Below are positions 1 through 8,350 of a stretch of DNA of 64,000 nucleotides, one piece after another; within the stretch, counting starts at the first letter, position 1, and each line of letters begins with the position of its first letter. The notes under the pieces are model-generated. The model was given only the letters and a program-made list of their open reading frames with translations, had not been told where the DNA came from and made no database searches. The translations under genes were made by a program, and so were the position numbers. The stretch spans positions 186,001 to 250,000 of the forward strand of contig CAYNOR010000001.1 in assembly GCA_964398915.1 (NCBI GenBank), in the 5' to 3' direction. Source of the stretch: Tichowtungia sp964398915 (GTDB lineage Bacteria; Verrucomicrobiota; Kiritimatiellia; Kiritimatiellales; Tichowtungiaceae).

Positions 1-1011
1 CCAGGCCTGAATTCGACCGGATGAGTCACCCGCCAGCAGTGTGGAACGACCCAGCAACAGCTGAACCGTCGTCAGTGTAGCGCCTGATTCACGAACCAGA
101 TTGACCCGTTCAATCAGCGAAGGTTTTGAAAAATCGCGGGTATCGAAACGGAGCAATGTACCATCCCGCCAGACGACACAAACCGTGTCGCCCAGACCGG
201 ACAGAAAAACCCATGCGGGCGGATCGCGGTGTTCTTTGGCGCTGTACGGAATCACCGCAGCGTTGCGGCGGATCGTTACCTTGCCGGTCATGATATTTTC
301 GCGGCGGGTGAACCGCAGCAGGGAAAGCGTTCCCTCGTCATTCAGCATCACAGACATCTGTCCAGACGGACTGTTGATCTGATCCAGAAGCCGGACGGCG
401 GAAGAGGTTTCGCCGGGAACCGGTTCGTCAAAAACAGCGGCGAGTCTGACGGAACGGAACTGCTGGGCGGAAATACGTTGAATCAGCGTGCCGTTCCATT
501 CGCCGGTCTTATTGTCAGCAAGAGCCTGCAAGTCCGGCGGCAGATCTTTCGCGTCAACATACGAGGTAAGAAAGCTGATCCGGCCCATCTGGATGGAGCC
601 ATCGGCGAAGCCGCAAAGCACTTCAGCGGTTTCGGTATCCTGCGTGAAGGCGGTCAGCGCAGAGTTGGTAAACAGAAGCTGTTCGGAAAGCACGGCGCCG
701 GTATCGAGACGTGTGCAGACCAGACGTCCGTCGGCATACAAAACACGGTTCATCAGTCCGTATTCGTCGGACTGAATCGAGAGCGGCTGTGCGCTGTCAG
801 CGGCGGGACGGTTCAGCGTTTGGCTGCCGTCAATCCGTGCCGGACGGAACAGCGGAACGGTGACATAGAGCAGGTAGAAAAAAACGGTGGAGACGGCGAG
901 GATGGTGCCGATTCCACCAACGGTGATCAGTGACTTAGACAAACGGTCGGACAGCCGCACACTCCAGTGTGTTTTTTTTCTCCGCGCCCGACCTGTAAAA
1001 CTTTTTGTCAT
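1..1011 (-). CDS. pstC: Phosphate ABC transporter permease PstC, large form (N-terminal part, cut by window start)
   Basis: Open reading frame running off the left edge; 337 codons are visible from an ATG at 1011. A basic N-terminus is followed by one hydrophobic segment at about residues 24-46 (LITVGGIGTILAVSTVFFYL). After it comes a long polar extracytoplasmic stretch with beta-propeller-like spacing (repeats of the kind GFADGSIQMG, VVWRDGTLLRF, AGDSSGRIQAW). This is the layout of the long PstC variants, in which a WD-like periplasmic domain is inserted between the first and second membrane helices; the permease core would lie left of the window. It follows pstS on the same strand, with a terminator-like hairpin between them. 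The call rests on context and domain layout because the permease motifs are not visible. Confidence 0.75.
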   Translation of the reverse strand, partial: MTKSFTGRARRKKTHWSVRLSDRLSKSLITVGGIGTILAVSTVFFYLLYVTVPLFRPARIDGSQTLNRPAADSAQPLSIQSDEYGLMNRVLYADGRLVCTRLDTGAVLSEQLLFTNSALTAFTQDTETAEVLCGFADGSIQMGRISFLTSYVDAKDLPPDLQALADNKTGEWNGTLIQRISAQQFRSVRLAAVFDEPVPGETSSAVRLLDQINSPSGQMSVMLNDEGTLSLLRFTRRENIMTGKVTIRRNAAVIPYSAKEHRDPPAWVFLSGLGDTVCVVWRDGTLLRFDTRDFSKPSLIERVNLVRESGATLTTVQLLLGRSTLLAGDSSGRIQAW

Positions 1012-1015
1012 TTAA

Positions 1016-1047
1016 AATTAAAAAGACGGCGGTCCTTCCGGACCGCC
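1016..1047 (-). terminator. Intrinsic terminator/attenuator between pstS and pstC
   Basis: Perfect 8-bp stem GGCGGTCC / GGACCGCC with a 4-nt loop (1028-1047). On the minus strand it is followed by a run of five T. It sits just after the pstS stop and before the pstC start. A partial terminator here would let the binding protein be made in excess over the permease, as is usual for ABC importers. Confidence 0.8.
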
Positions 1048-1064
1048 GGCCTGTTCCTTCCAGA

Positions 1065-2042
1065 TTAAAATCCAGCTTTGATTCCGACCGAATCCAGCGT
1101 CTTGCGGGCGATGTTGGCGGTCACCGGGAAATACCCGTCTTTGACCACATCCGTCTGCCCCTGCTTGCTGAAGATATATTTGATGAACTCGCGACGGAGC
1201 GGATCCATCTCGCTGCCGGGTTTGAAGTTCACGTAGAGATACAAGTAGCGGGCCAGCGGATATTCGCCGCTGTAGGCGTTTTCAGGAGTCGGTTCGACCG
1301 GATTAGAAAATGCGTCCTGAGCCAGCGGAAGCGCGCGCACATCGGCGGTTTTGTAGCCGATACCGCTGTAACCGATACCGCCTTTATCCGTAGCAACCCC
1401 CTGCACCACGGCGGAGCTGCCCGGCTGTTCCTTCACAGAATCCTTGTAGTCGCCTTTTCCAAGCGCATGCTCCTTGAAATATCCGTAGGTTCCGGAGGCT
1501 GCGTTACGGCCGTAGAGACTGACCGGCAGATTGGCCCAGTCGCCTTTCAGCCCAAGCTGTCCCCAGCCAGTGATATCTTCGGCGTTACCGCGCTTGCGGG
1601 TCTTTGAGAAAATCGCATCCACCTGTGTCAGCGACATGGCTTTGATCGGATTGTCCTTGTGAACATAGACAGCCAGCATGTCGATACTGGTCGGCAGTTC
1701 GGTCGGTTTATAGCCGAACTTCGCGGCGAAGCTGTCCATTTCCTGCTGCTTCATCGAGCGGCTCATCGGGCCGAAGGTCGCGGTGCCTTCGATCAGCGCC
1801 GGCGGCGCGGTCGAGGAGCCCTTACCTTCAATTTCGACCTGCACATTCGGGTACATTTTTTTGAACCCTTCCGCCCAGAGCGCCATCATGTTGTTCATGG
1901 TGTCCGAGCCGATGCTCTTGATCGTACCTGAAATTCCCTGCACCGGTTTATAATCCGGAAGACCGGCATCCACTGACATCTGGGCCTGCGCTGTGATCAC
2001 GGACATCGCGACCAACACGGCACTCATTGCTGTTTTATTCAT
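1065..2042 (-). CDS. pstS: Periplasmic phosphate-binding protein PstS
   Basis: 325 aa. Signal peptide of about 20 residues ending in AQA (MNKTAMSAVLVAMSVITAQA). The mature protein has PstS hallmarks: a first phosphate-binding loop (GSDTMNNMM), a second loop with GKGSSTAPPALIEGTA, then GRNAASGTYGYFKE and GGIGYSGIGY. It lacks a lipobox cysteine, so it is likely soluble in the periplasm. It feeds inorganic phosphate to the Pst transporter, whose pstC follows. A three-unit 11-bp repeat of TTAGA lies about 120 bp upstream (2164-2190) and is the candidate PhoB operator. The start is the first ATG before the signal peptide. Confidence 0.93.
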   Translation of the reverse strand: MNKTAMSAVLVAMSVITAQAQMSVDAGLPDYKPVQGISGTIKSIGSDTMNNMMALWAEGFKKMYPNVQVEIEGKGSSTAPPALIEGTATFGPMSRSMKQQEMDSFAAKFGYKPTELPTSIDMLAVYVHKDNPIKAMSLTQVDAIFSKTRKRGNAEDITGWGQLGLKGDWANLPVSLYGRNAASGTYGYFKEHALGKGDYKDSVKEQPGSSAVVQGVATDKGGIGYSGIGYKTADVRALPLAQDAFSNPVEPTPENAYSGEYPLARYLYLYVNFKPGSEMDPLRREFIKYIFSKQGQTDVVKDGYFPVTANIARKTLDSVGIKAGF

Positions 2043-2163
2043 GTATCATTTCTCCTTTGTTACCATTCTGTTTGTTTTCTGCGGGCACCGGACGGGAGGT
2101 CTTTCCTTTCGCCTCCTCTCCCCGGCATCCGCCTTTTACGGGGAGAACTATAAGCGGACTATA

Positions 2164-2190
2164 TTAGAGAATTGTTAGAGTTTGATTAGA
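2164..2190 (-). promoter_or_regulatory. Candidate Pho box upstream of pstS
   Basis: TTAGA occurs on the + strand at 2164, 2175 and 2186, exactly 11 bp apart; in the direction of pstS it reads TCTAA. Known Pho boxes are direct repeats with an 11-bp period. The same pattern precedes four other phosphate genes in this window. Confidence 0.75.
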
Positions 2191-2205
2191 ACCCTGCGAA
2201 AAAAC

Positions 2206-4614
2206 TTACAACTTCTCTAATACGGTTTCCCAGCGGCTGACACGGGCCCGTTCAAGCGCTCCCTTTTTCAGTTCGCCGCGTAGCACACCATCGGTGCGCA
2301 CCCGGCGCATTGCCTCGGCCAGCGCAGCGGTGCTGCGTGCATCAACCACGAGACCCGAATTGTGCGAGCGTACAATTTCGCACGGGCCGCCTTCTTCGGA
2401 AACAATAGCCGGGAGGCCGCTGGCGTGCGCTTCGAGCACCGCATTGCCGAAGGTGTCCGTGAGGCTGGGGAAGACGAAGAAATCAGCACTGGCATAGGCC
2501 TGTGCGAGTTTGTCGCCGTTAAGACGTCCGGTGAAAACAATCCGTTCATTGGCATATTCCTTTTTCAGCTCATCCAGATCAGGGCCGTCGCCGGCCAGCG
2601 CCAGTTCAGCGTTAAAACCCCGGTCGCTTTCCATCGAGCGGAAGGCTTCCAGAAGGTTCAGGAGATTCTTCTCCTTGGAAATGCGTCCGGCGTAGAAAAA
2701 CTTTAATCCGCCGTTCAGACCGAATTGCGCCCAGAAGGTTTCATTCCGCTTTTCCGGAGAAAAACGCTCCAGGTCAACACCGCGCGGCATGACATAAAGT
2801 TTTTCACGGTCAAACCCCTTCCCGACCAACTGATCGAGATAGGTCTGACTGGGCACAGCGAGTCGGTCCATGCCTTCATAAAACCAAGCCATGTAGCGCC
2901 ATGTCATATCTTCCATATGTTCATCGCCGGATAAGTGGAGAACATATTGCGGGAAGTCCGTGTGATAAATACCACGCACCTTGAGCTTAAGCAGTCGCGC
3001 CGCACCAAGCGCCGCCAGCCCGACCGGTCCCGGCGTGGAAATGATGACTTCTTCGATCTCCTGCTCCTCAAGCCAGTTGATGATCTCCAGAAACGGCGGG
3101 TAGACCAGTTCCTGTTTTTGATATTCCGGCAGCAGAAAGGTGCCGACCGGGCGGAAATTTTTCACCGGAAAATCCGCCTCGGGTTTTTCCGGTAGACAGG
3201 TGACCACCGTAATCTGCTTCCCTTCTTTATGAGCCAGCGAGGCCAGTGTGCGGATGGTGTTCACCACACCGTTCATATCGGTGAAGGTGTCGGTGAACCA
3301 GGCGCGTTTTCCTGACCGTTTGGTGAGATTCTCCGTGCCGGGAAATTTAGCGGCAGTTTCACGTAGGAAACTTTCATCTTTATGCTGCACGCTGAAGGCG
3401 GTCAGATACGGTGCGAGGCCCAGTGCGACCGGTCCCAGCGAAGCAAAGGACTGGATGCTTTCAATCAGGCCGCCGCGCTGAATCTGTTCGATGAAGCGCT
3501 GGATAAACGTAAAGGTCAGTTGATGACCGATCCGGCAGGCGGCCTTGAACTTCCGGTCGTCTTCGCGCAGCGGCGCCTCGCCTTCCTCCGGCGTTTCCGT
3601 GACGGAGCGGCGGCGGATGGCGGCAATTTCTTCGAACAGCATTTTTTCGATGTCGCTGAGCTGTTTCTTCTTCTGTTCAATCACATACCGGCGAACCGGC
3701 TCAATCAGCGTTGCTTTCAGCCCGCTTTCCGGCGCTTTGGGTTCCTCGACGATCCGTTTCAGCATGGCACCGACCAGACTGTCCTTGCCGGTGCTGTTTT
3801 TAAGAAAGCGGTTTTCATAGTAGCTGTAGGCGATACCATAGAGACTGTGCGCCAGCCTGACGCTGGTTCCCGCCCGTCCGCCGGGCTGGTGACGCCCTTC
3901 GCCGAGGTGCTGTAAAAAGTCAAAGACGGTCGCGGCGTGCGGCGTAACGGTGTGCGCCTCTGCGGTATAGAGACCGCTGTGGTCGTCGCTACCGCCGGTC
4001 AGCGTTTTTTTCCAGGGTTCGGAACCGGTTGGGATGATTTCATGCCGGTCGGACAGCGTCTGGATGAATTCCGGCGTCAGATTTTCAAAAACTGTCCGGG
4101 CCAGCTGTCCGGCGCGCGGGTGACGTGAGCCGTTGAGGCTTTCGAAACGTTTAAACATCAGGATAAGCTTTTCGAACTGATCCACCGTCAGACGGTCGTT
4201 TACGCGGAAAAGCGGATGGGCGATGGCGTGGACAATCCGGTTTTCATTCAGATAGCGGTGCAGAGCGTAAATATCCGGACGGAGCGCATCCAGATCGCGG
4301 AAACTTTTTTCTGTAATACCCCAAACGAGACAGTGGATTTTGCAACCGTTTTCCGGGAAGTAGGTCGTCAGCTCGGACGAAAGGAAAGTTCCCGGCAGGT
4401 GGGCGATCTCCAGCGCACCGTTGATACTGTTATGGTCGGTGATGGTGACATAATCCATTCCATGCTCGCGGCAGGTTTTGTAGAGCGCCAGCGGCTCCAC
4501 AAAACTCTCCGGCGAACCGATACGGCGGAGAAACCACTCGCTCGGACGATCCGAGTATTTGCTGTGAACATGCAGGTCGGCCCTGCTCAGACGCGCTTTA
4601 TCATTTATTGTCAT
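2206..4614 (-). CDS. PHP-domain / GT4 glycosyltransferase fusion, probably phosphate-starvation induced
   Basis: 802 aa. N-terminal PHP metal-dependent phosphoesterase-like domain (about residues 1-230) with DLHVHSKYSD, TDHNS, HAIAHPL and GGSDDHS, which are the metal ligands of the family. A helical linker rich in charged residues follows. The C-terminal GT4 glycosyltransferase (about residues 425-800) has MPRGVDLERFSP, FYAGRISKEKN and the donor-site block SLTDTFGNAVLEAHASG. Similar GT4 enzymes make glyco- or sulfolipids that replace phospholipids in phosphate-starved cells. This gene has a Pho-box-like array immediately upstream (4638-4675) and pstS downstream, so lipid remodelling is my inference; the actual acceptor is unknown. 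The role of the PHP domain (hydrolysis of a lipid head group or nucleotide sugar) is open. Confidence 0.8.
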   Translation of the reverse strand: MTINDKARLSRADLHVHSKYSDRPSEWFLRRIGSPESFVEPLALYKTCREHGMDYVTITDHNSINGALEIAHLPGTFLSSELTTYFPENGCKIHCLVWGITEKSFRDLDALRPDIYALHRYLNENRIVHAIAHPLFRVNDRLTVDQFEKLILMFKRFESLNGSRHPRAGQLARTVFENLTPEFIQTLSDRHEIIPTGSEPWKKTLTGGSDDHSGLYTAEAHTVTPHAATVFDFLQHLGEGRHQPGGRAGTSVRLAHSLYGIAYSYYENRFLKNSTGKDSLVGAMLKRIVEEPKAPESGLKATLIEPVRRYVIEQKKKQLSDIEKMLFEEIAAIRRRSVTETPEEGEAPLREDDRKFKAACRIGHQLTFTFIQRFIEQIQRGGLIESIQSFASLGPVALGLAPYLTAFSVQHKDESFLRETAAKFPGTENLTKRSGKRAWFTDTFTDMNGVVNTIRTLASLAHKEGKQITVVTCLPEKPEADFPVKNFRPVGTFLLPEYQKQELVYPPFLEIINWLEEQEIEEVIISTPGPVGLAALGAARLLKLKVRGIYHTDFPQYVLHLSGDEHMEDMTWRYMAWFYEGMDRLAVPSQTYLDQLVGKGFDREKLYVMPRGVDLERFSPEKRNETFWAQFGLNGGLKFFYAGRISKEKNLLNLLEAFRSMESDRGFNAELALAGDGPDLDELKKEYANERIVFTGRLNGDKLAQAYASADFFVFPSLTDTFGNAVLEAHASGLPAIVSEEGGPCEIVRSHNSGLVVDARSTAALAEAMRRVRTDGVLRGELKKGALERARVSRWETVLEKL

Positions 4615-4637
4615 GCCTAAACAGTAACGGCATCCCG

Positions 4638-4675
4638 TTCGGATAATATTAGAAATATATTAGGTTTATGTTTGG
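4638..4675 (-). promoter_or_regulatory. Candidate Pho box upstream of the PHP/glycosyltransferase gene
   Basis: Four 11-bp-spaced units on the + strand: TTCGG (4638), TTAGA (4649), TTAGG (4660) and TTTGG (4671). The two central units fit the motif seen at pstS. The array lies 24 bp upstream of the start codon, overlapping the expected promoter. Confidence 0.65.
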
Positions 4676-4743
4676 GAAAACAGGATGGCATCCTGCGTAT
4701 TATTTAGATCATTCCCGCTCATCCGTAAGCGTGTCCCGCCAAG

Positions 4744-6171
4744 CTATTTCGTTTTTGCAATCCGCTCAATCTGATCGAGATATTTCTGAATGTCATCGCG
4801 CGGTTTAAGTTCCTGAGCACGGCGTAGCAGCGGCAGTGCTTCGCTGTATTTCCCCTGCCCGACCAAAAGCTGTGCATGACGAATCTTTGCATCGGCTTCA
4901 AATTTTTCGAGACTTTCAGCCCGTTCATAATAGAAAACCGCTTTTTCGGCATCACTAGCACGGGCGGAATGTTGTCCGAGCAGAATCAACGCCTCGCCGT
5001 CGAGCGGATCGAGCGCAACGATTTCTTCAAGCACTTTAACCTCTTCGGCACCGGCCCCTTCGGCAACGGCAATGCGGGCACGGAGTTTCAGTAGATCTTT
5101 GCGGACTGCCGGTTGAAGCCGTTCGCCGGACAGTTCTTCAATCCGGGCGATCAGCCTTCTGGTTTCATCGAGCGCACCGCGGGCAATCAGCACTTTTGAG
5201 GCGCGAACAGCACGGTCAATACTGCCGTCAGGATTTTTTTCCAAAGCACGGATGTAAGAGCTAACGGCCATTTCGAACAGCGATTCGTTAACATAAATAT
5301 CCCCCAGCATATTCAGGCTGTCAGCGGACGCCTGACCGAGACGGTCGACCAATTCATAATTCTCTGCGGCCTTAAGCGGCTGGTTGAGCCCGATAAACGC
5401 GTTCGCCTGCAAAAGCCAAAGATCAGCCCGCTCAGGATGGGCGGAAATCATCCCCTTGCACAAAGCGGCGGCTTCGGCATAGCGCTCCTGCTTGAAAAGA
5501 CTGCGGGCCAGCCCCATCTGCCAGTCGAGGGTCACCGGATCAATCAGGACGGCCATGCGATAGGCCGATTCGGCTGAAAGACTGTTATCCGAGGAGGAGT
5601 AAGCGAAACCGAGCAGTCCATAGGTCAGCGCGTCGCCGCCGCCGAGTTCAATCACACGGGTCAGTGCGGGCACCGCTTTTTTAAATTCGTTCTGCCGGAC
5701 ATAAATCAATCCCAGATTGCGGTGTGCGCGGCGGAATTTTGGATATTTGGCCACAGCAACCTCATACGCTGCGGCAGCTTCATCCAGTTTTTCCTGCTGG
5801 AAATAAATATTGGCCAGTGTGAAATCAAAAACCGCGCTGGCGGCTTTGCCGCGACTGCCTTCGAGCTGCTTAACCGCATCATCCATTTTATCGGAAGAAA
5901 TCAGCTTCAGAATCTTTTCGATATCCTCGCGCTCGATGACCGTGACACGCGGCTCGACTTCTGTTTCCGCCAGATAACTCTCCGTAAACTGTTTTTTAAA
6001 TGCCGGATCGTTCCAGATATTCAGTTCGGACTGAGTCAGCGGAGAGCCTTCTTTCGGTGCGGGCACAACCAGTTTGGATGTTGCACAACCGGTAATTCCA
6101 GAGGACAGAAGACAGAGGACAGCGGTCAGACAAAAGACAGAAGACGGTGAACAGAGGACTGAAAACCGCAT
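4744..6171 (-). CDS. TPR lipoprotein of the TonB3-type cluster (TtpB-like position)
   Basis: 475 aa from the chosen ATG at 6171, which has a strong GGGAG five bases upstream. An in-frame ATG at 6273 with AAGGA would add 34 residues that are pure repeat-encoded peptide. The chosen start gives a lipoprotein signal ending ITGC (Cys 29). The mature part is a solenoid of tetratricopeptide repeats (AAAAYEVAVAKYPKFRRAHRNLG and similar units, quoted here only as example spacing of 34 residues). A TPR protein is the standard last member of DUF3450/ExbB/ExbB/ExbD/TonB/TPR clusters, where it is thought to assist TonB-dependent uptake. The gene is the distal cistron of the leftward operon starting near 19.2 kb. 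Its signal peptide is encoded by heptamer repeats. Confidence 0.8.
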   Translation of the reverse strand: MRFSVLCSPSSVFCLTAVLCLLSSGITGCATSKLVVPAPKEGSPLTQSELNIWNDPAFKKQFTESYLAETEVEPRVTVIEREDIEKILKLISSDKMDDAVKQLEGSRGKAASAVFDFTLANIYFQQEKLDEAAAAYEVAVAKYPKFRRAHRNLGLIYVRQNEFKKAVPALTRVIELGGGDALTYGLLGFAYSSSDNSLSAESAYRMAVLIDPVTLDWQMGLARSLFKQERYAEAAALCKGMISAHPERADLWLLQANAFIGLNQPLKAAENYELVDRLGQASADSLNMLGDIYVNESLFEMAVSSYIRALEKNPDGSIDRAVRASKVLIARGALDETRRLIARIEELSGERLQPAVRKDLLKLRARIAVAEGAGAEEVKVLEEIVALDPLDGEALILLGQHSARASDAEKAVFYYERAESLEKFEADAKIRHAQLLVGQGKYSEALPLLRRAQELKPRDDIQKYLDQIERIAKTK

Positions 6172-6268
6172 CTTGACTCCCGGCACCTGACTCCTGATCC
6201 CTGACCCCTGATCCCTGATCCCTGATCCCTGACCTCTGACCTCTGACCTCTGATTTCTGATCTCTGTT
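6100..6268. repeat. Inverted arms of heptamer repeats around the TPR lipoprotein start
   Basis: Right arm 6187-6268: eleven tandem 7-mers of the form CTGAYCY with exact 7-bp spacing. Left arm 6100-6160: 7-mers of the form AGAGGAC / AGAAGAC, roughly the reverse complement of the right arm. The preferred ATG at 6171 falls in the loop between the arms. The left arm encodes the hydrophobic core of the signal peptide. Confidence 0.9.
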
Positions 6269-6279
6269 TTCATAATGAC

Positions 6280-6963
6280 TTATCCTTTCGGGAAGGTGAC
6301 GGGAACACGCATACGGAATCGCACCGACTGTCCGTTCCGTTTGCCGGGTTCAAATTTCCATTGTTTAACGGCGGCCAGCGCCGGTTTTTCAAAGACGGGA
6401 TCAGTGGCCTGCTGCACAACCGGATTTTCAACCCGGCCTCGCTGATCAACAATAAACAGAATATACACCGTGCCGGGGGCTTTTTTCCGCGTGTCGCCAT
6501 CCAGCGTCGGGCCGGGCTGGTGAATCACACGCGGCTTCTGATCCAGGTCGGCCATCGAAAAAATCGCATCGGAATTTTCACTCTGTGAAACGACAGTATT
6601 GAGTTTGACGGCAAAATCGCCCATCGCGCCGACTCCGCCTTCACCGAATCCGGGGTTCAGTGCCAACTCAAGTTGCGAAAGGTCGAGCGGCGGAGCTTCT
6701 TCCGCCAATGCGGGCGGCGGGGGTTCCTGTTCAGGTTCTTTTTCCGGCTCGTTTTCGGGCGGCGGCGGAGGCGGTACGCTGGCGGTGTCAATTGCCTGAA
6801 GCATCATATCGTTCAGCGGGGAATCACTGATAGACTGTAACAGCGGCAGAATGATAAAGAACAGCACCGTCAGCACGACAGCGCCTAAGGCGACCCAGAG
6901 GCGATGACGAAGTCGGGAGGCTGATGAAATGGTTTTTCGGTTTCTCACGGCAAAAAAATTCAA
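6280..6963 (-). CDS. tonB: TonB-family energy transducer
   Basis: 227 aa. One N-terminal membrane helix (about residues 27-47), a proline/glutamate-rich periplasm-spanning segment (PPPPPPENEPEKEPEQEPPP), and a C-terminal TonB domain with GTVYILFIVDQRGRVENPVV and ALAAVKQWKFEPG, ending in VTFPKG. It couples the ExbB/ExbD proton motor to outer-membrane receptors such as the one at 11518-14502. The start is uncertain: the first codon is a TTG overlapping the exbD stop (translational coupling); a GTG at 6948 would remove five residues. It lies between exbD and the TPR gene, the usual order. Confidence 0.88.
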   Translation of the reverse strand: MNFFAVRNRKTISSASRLRHRLWVALGAVVLTVLFFIILPLLQSISDSPLNDMMLQAIDTASVPPPPPPENEPEKEPEQEPPPPALAEEAPPLDLSQLELALNPGFGEGGVGAMGDFAVKLNTVVSQSENSDAIFSMADLDQKPRVIHQPGPTLDGDTRKKAPGTVYILFIVDQRGRVENPVVQQATDPVFEKPALAAVKQWKFEPGKRNGQSVRFRMRVPVTFPKG

Positions 6964-7370
6964 CCTTTGGGTTTACTGGCGGCAAGGCTCACTTTGGTGG
7001 CTCCGGCCAGCTTGGCTTCATCAATGACACGAACCAGCAGGCCGGAAGCGGAAGCGGCATCCGCCTGAATAATCACAGGAATATCCTCTTTCTGAAGCAG
7101 TCGCTTCACCAGCGGCTGCACCCCGCTGATACCGATTTCACGTCCGCCGTAGACGACTTCGCCCTTTTCGGTGAGCGCGAGCAGAATACTGCTTTTCTCC
7201 AGCCGAACCGATGAAGCCGCCTGCGGCTTATCCACTTCGACGCCGGTTTCCTCAACAAAGGTCGTCGTCACGATGAAGAAGATGAGCAGAATGAATACGC
7301 AGTCGATGAGCGGGGACATATCAATCCCGGCATCGGTTTCTTCTGTCGCTAAATTACGAAAACGTCCCAT
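6960..7370 (-). CDS. exbD: Biopolymer transport protein ExbD
   Basis: 136 aa. ExbD/TolR architecture: a short cytoplasmic start (EETDAGIDMSPLIDCVFILL) with the conserved membrane Asp in the helix at about residues 20-38, then a small periplasmic domain (VVYGGREIGIS, PVIIQADAASASGLLVRVID). AGGAG is seven bases before the ATG. The stop overlaps the tonB start. It forms the proton channel with ExbB (8316-8960) and/or the larger ExbB-like protein (9006-10508). Confidence 0.93.
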   Translation of the reverse strand: MGRFRNLATEETDAGIDMSPLIDCVFILLIFFIVTTTFVEETGVEVDKPQAASSVRLEKSSILLALTEKGEVVYGGREIGISGVQPLVKRLLQKEDIPVIIQADAASASGLLVRVIDEAKLAGATKVSLAASKPKG

Positions 7371-7388
7371 AAGTTTCTCCTGACTCTT

Positions 7389-8264
7389 CTAGCGTGGAAT
7401 AAATGCGAACTTGCTCGGCATCGCCTTCGATGAAGTCACGACAATCCGTTTGTGTATCAGCTCGCCTTTAGGTTGCGCATCCAGCGGCGAGCTAAAGGCC
7501 GCAAAATTTTCGTCTGCCGCAGAATCATCGCTCGTTTGAGCTTTGTCGGTTGTCGCGGAATTACCACCGGACACCGGATTAAACCCCGGCGGGTATCTTT
7601 TTAATTTCCGTGTAGAAGTCGTCTGTTGCGGACGTGCCTCAGGCAGAACAGGTTGAAGAAAAGAATACCCTTTCTTCGCACCAATTTGACCAGACCCTGC
7701 CTTCGCAACAACACGATTTCCCTCTACAGGTGAAATTCCGGATGCCGCAGTTGCTGTGATAACCGGTGTTCCAACACCCTCCAAAGTCAGCTGCGCCGAC
7801 TCGCCTCCCTGCCTTAAAATGGCAAGACCTTCTTCCAGCCGAACCTCGACTAACTCCAGATTTTCGTCGCTCTGTCCAACCTGCAAAAAAAAGTTTTTGT
7901 TATTTGTTTTACTGACAAGGCCAGCCTTCAACTGTCCATGGACATCTTCGTAGAGCATACAAAGCCGGTATTGCTTCGCGAACTCACCGGCGGGTGCCGC
8001 AGGTTGCGCCGTTTCAGACGGCGGCGGCTCTTTACCGAACGGTGCGCGGGATAAAATCACTTCATAGTGCTCAAAACCGGAAGAGGCCTGCGCGTCCGGA
8101 CTGAACCACGAAAGACACAAAATACACAAAACAAGGATGACGGAGCGCGAGCAAAGCAGATCAATGAACTGGGAGGAGAATTTCGGCAAAATAATTGACG
8201 GCAAAATCATGGGGAACCGAAGTCCCTCAGAATTCAGCAACTGAAAAATTATTTTGTTATCCAT
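7389..8264 (-). CDS. Membrane-anchored periplasmic protein of unknown function inside the exb operon
   Basis: 291 aa, no family recognised with confidence. The N-terminus is encoded by 15-bp repeat arms (MDNKIIFQLLN and MILPSIILPK), followed by a hydrophobic signal/anchor (SVILVLCILCLSWF) and then ASSGFEHYEVILSRAPFGKEPP. The last motif resembles the start of the periplasmic part of GspC/PilP-like proteins in PVC bacteria, which connect an inner-membrane machine to an outer-membrane channel. The rest is low-complexity and Pro/Ser-rich. It lies between exbB and exbD, so a structural role in the energising complex or a link to type II secretion is possible but unproven. The start may be further in. 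Confidence 0.6.
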   Translation of the reverse strand: MDNKIIFQLLNSEGLRFPMILPSIILPKFSSQFIDLLCSRSVILVLCILCLSWFSPDAQASSGFEHYEVILSRAPFGKEPPPSETAQPAAPAGEFAKQYRLCMLYEDVHGQLKAGLVSKTNNKNFFLQVGQSDENLELVEVRLEEGLAILRQGGESAQLTLEGVGTPVITATAASGISPVEGNRVVAKAGSGQIGAKKGYSFLQPVLPEARPQQTTSTRKLKRYPPGFNPVSGGNSATTDKAQTSDDSAADENFAAFSSPLDAQPKGELIHKRIVVTSSKAMPSKFAFIPR

Positions 8265-8275
8265 TATTTTGTAAC
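8184..8275. repeat. 15-bp-period inverted arms
   Basis: Left arm (8184-8213) has two 15-bp units containing GGCAAAATNATNN. Right arm (8245-8275) has two 15-bp units containing ATTATTTTGTNAYCC, the reverse complement. The arms cover the start codon (8264) and first 27 codons of the gene at 7389-8264. The same 15-bp family recurs at 26741-26824 and 53455-53611. Confidence 0.85.
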
Positions 8276-8277
8276 CC

Positions 8278-8350
8278 TCTTCACTCCATTACTCCCATAC
8301 ACATCTACCTCTTCTTCACATTCCACTTTCTACGTTCCACCTTCCACACC
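8278..8350. repeat. Heptamer repeat at the exbB 3' end
   Basis: Tandem 7-mers of the form CAYNTTC (CACATTC, CACTTTC, TACGTTC, CACCTTC) with exact 7-bp steps at 8318-8346, preceded by looser units. They overlap the last codons of exbB and share their word with the repeat at 10527-10558. Confidence 0.8.

Noticed and set aside
229..933. Long rightward frames over the first kilobase
   Set aside because: They are antisense shadows of the pstC frame, which has a clear signal anchor and start on the minus strand.
6187..6268. Heptamer arrays as a possible CRISPR
   Set aside because: The units are 7 or 8 bp and contiguous with no spacers, and no cas genes are present.
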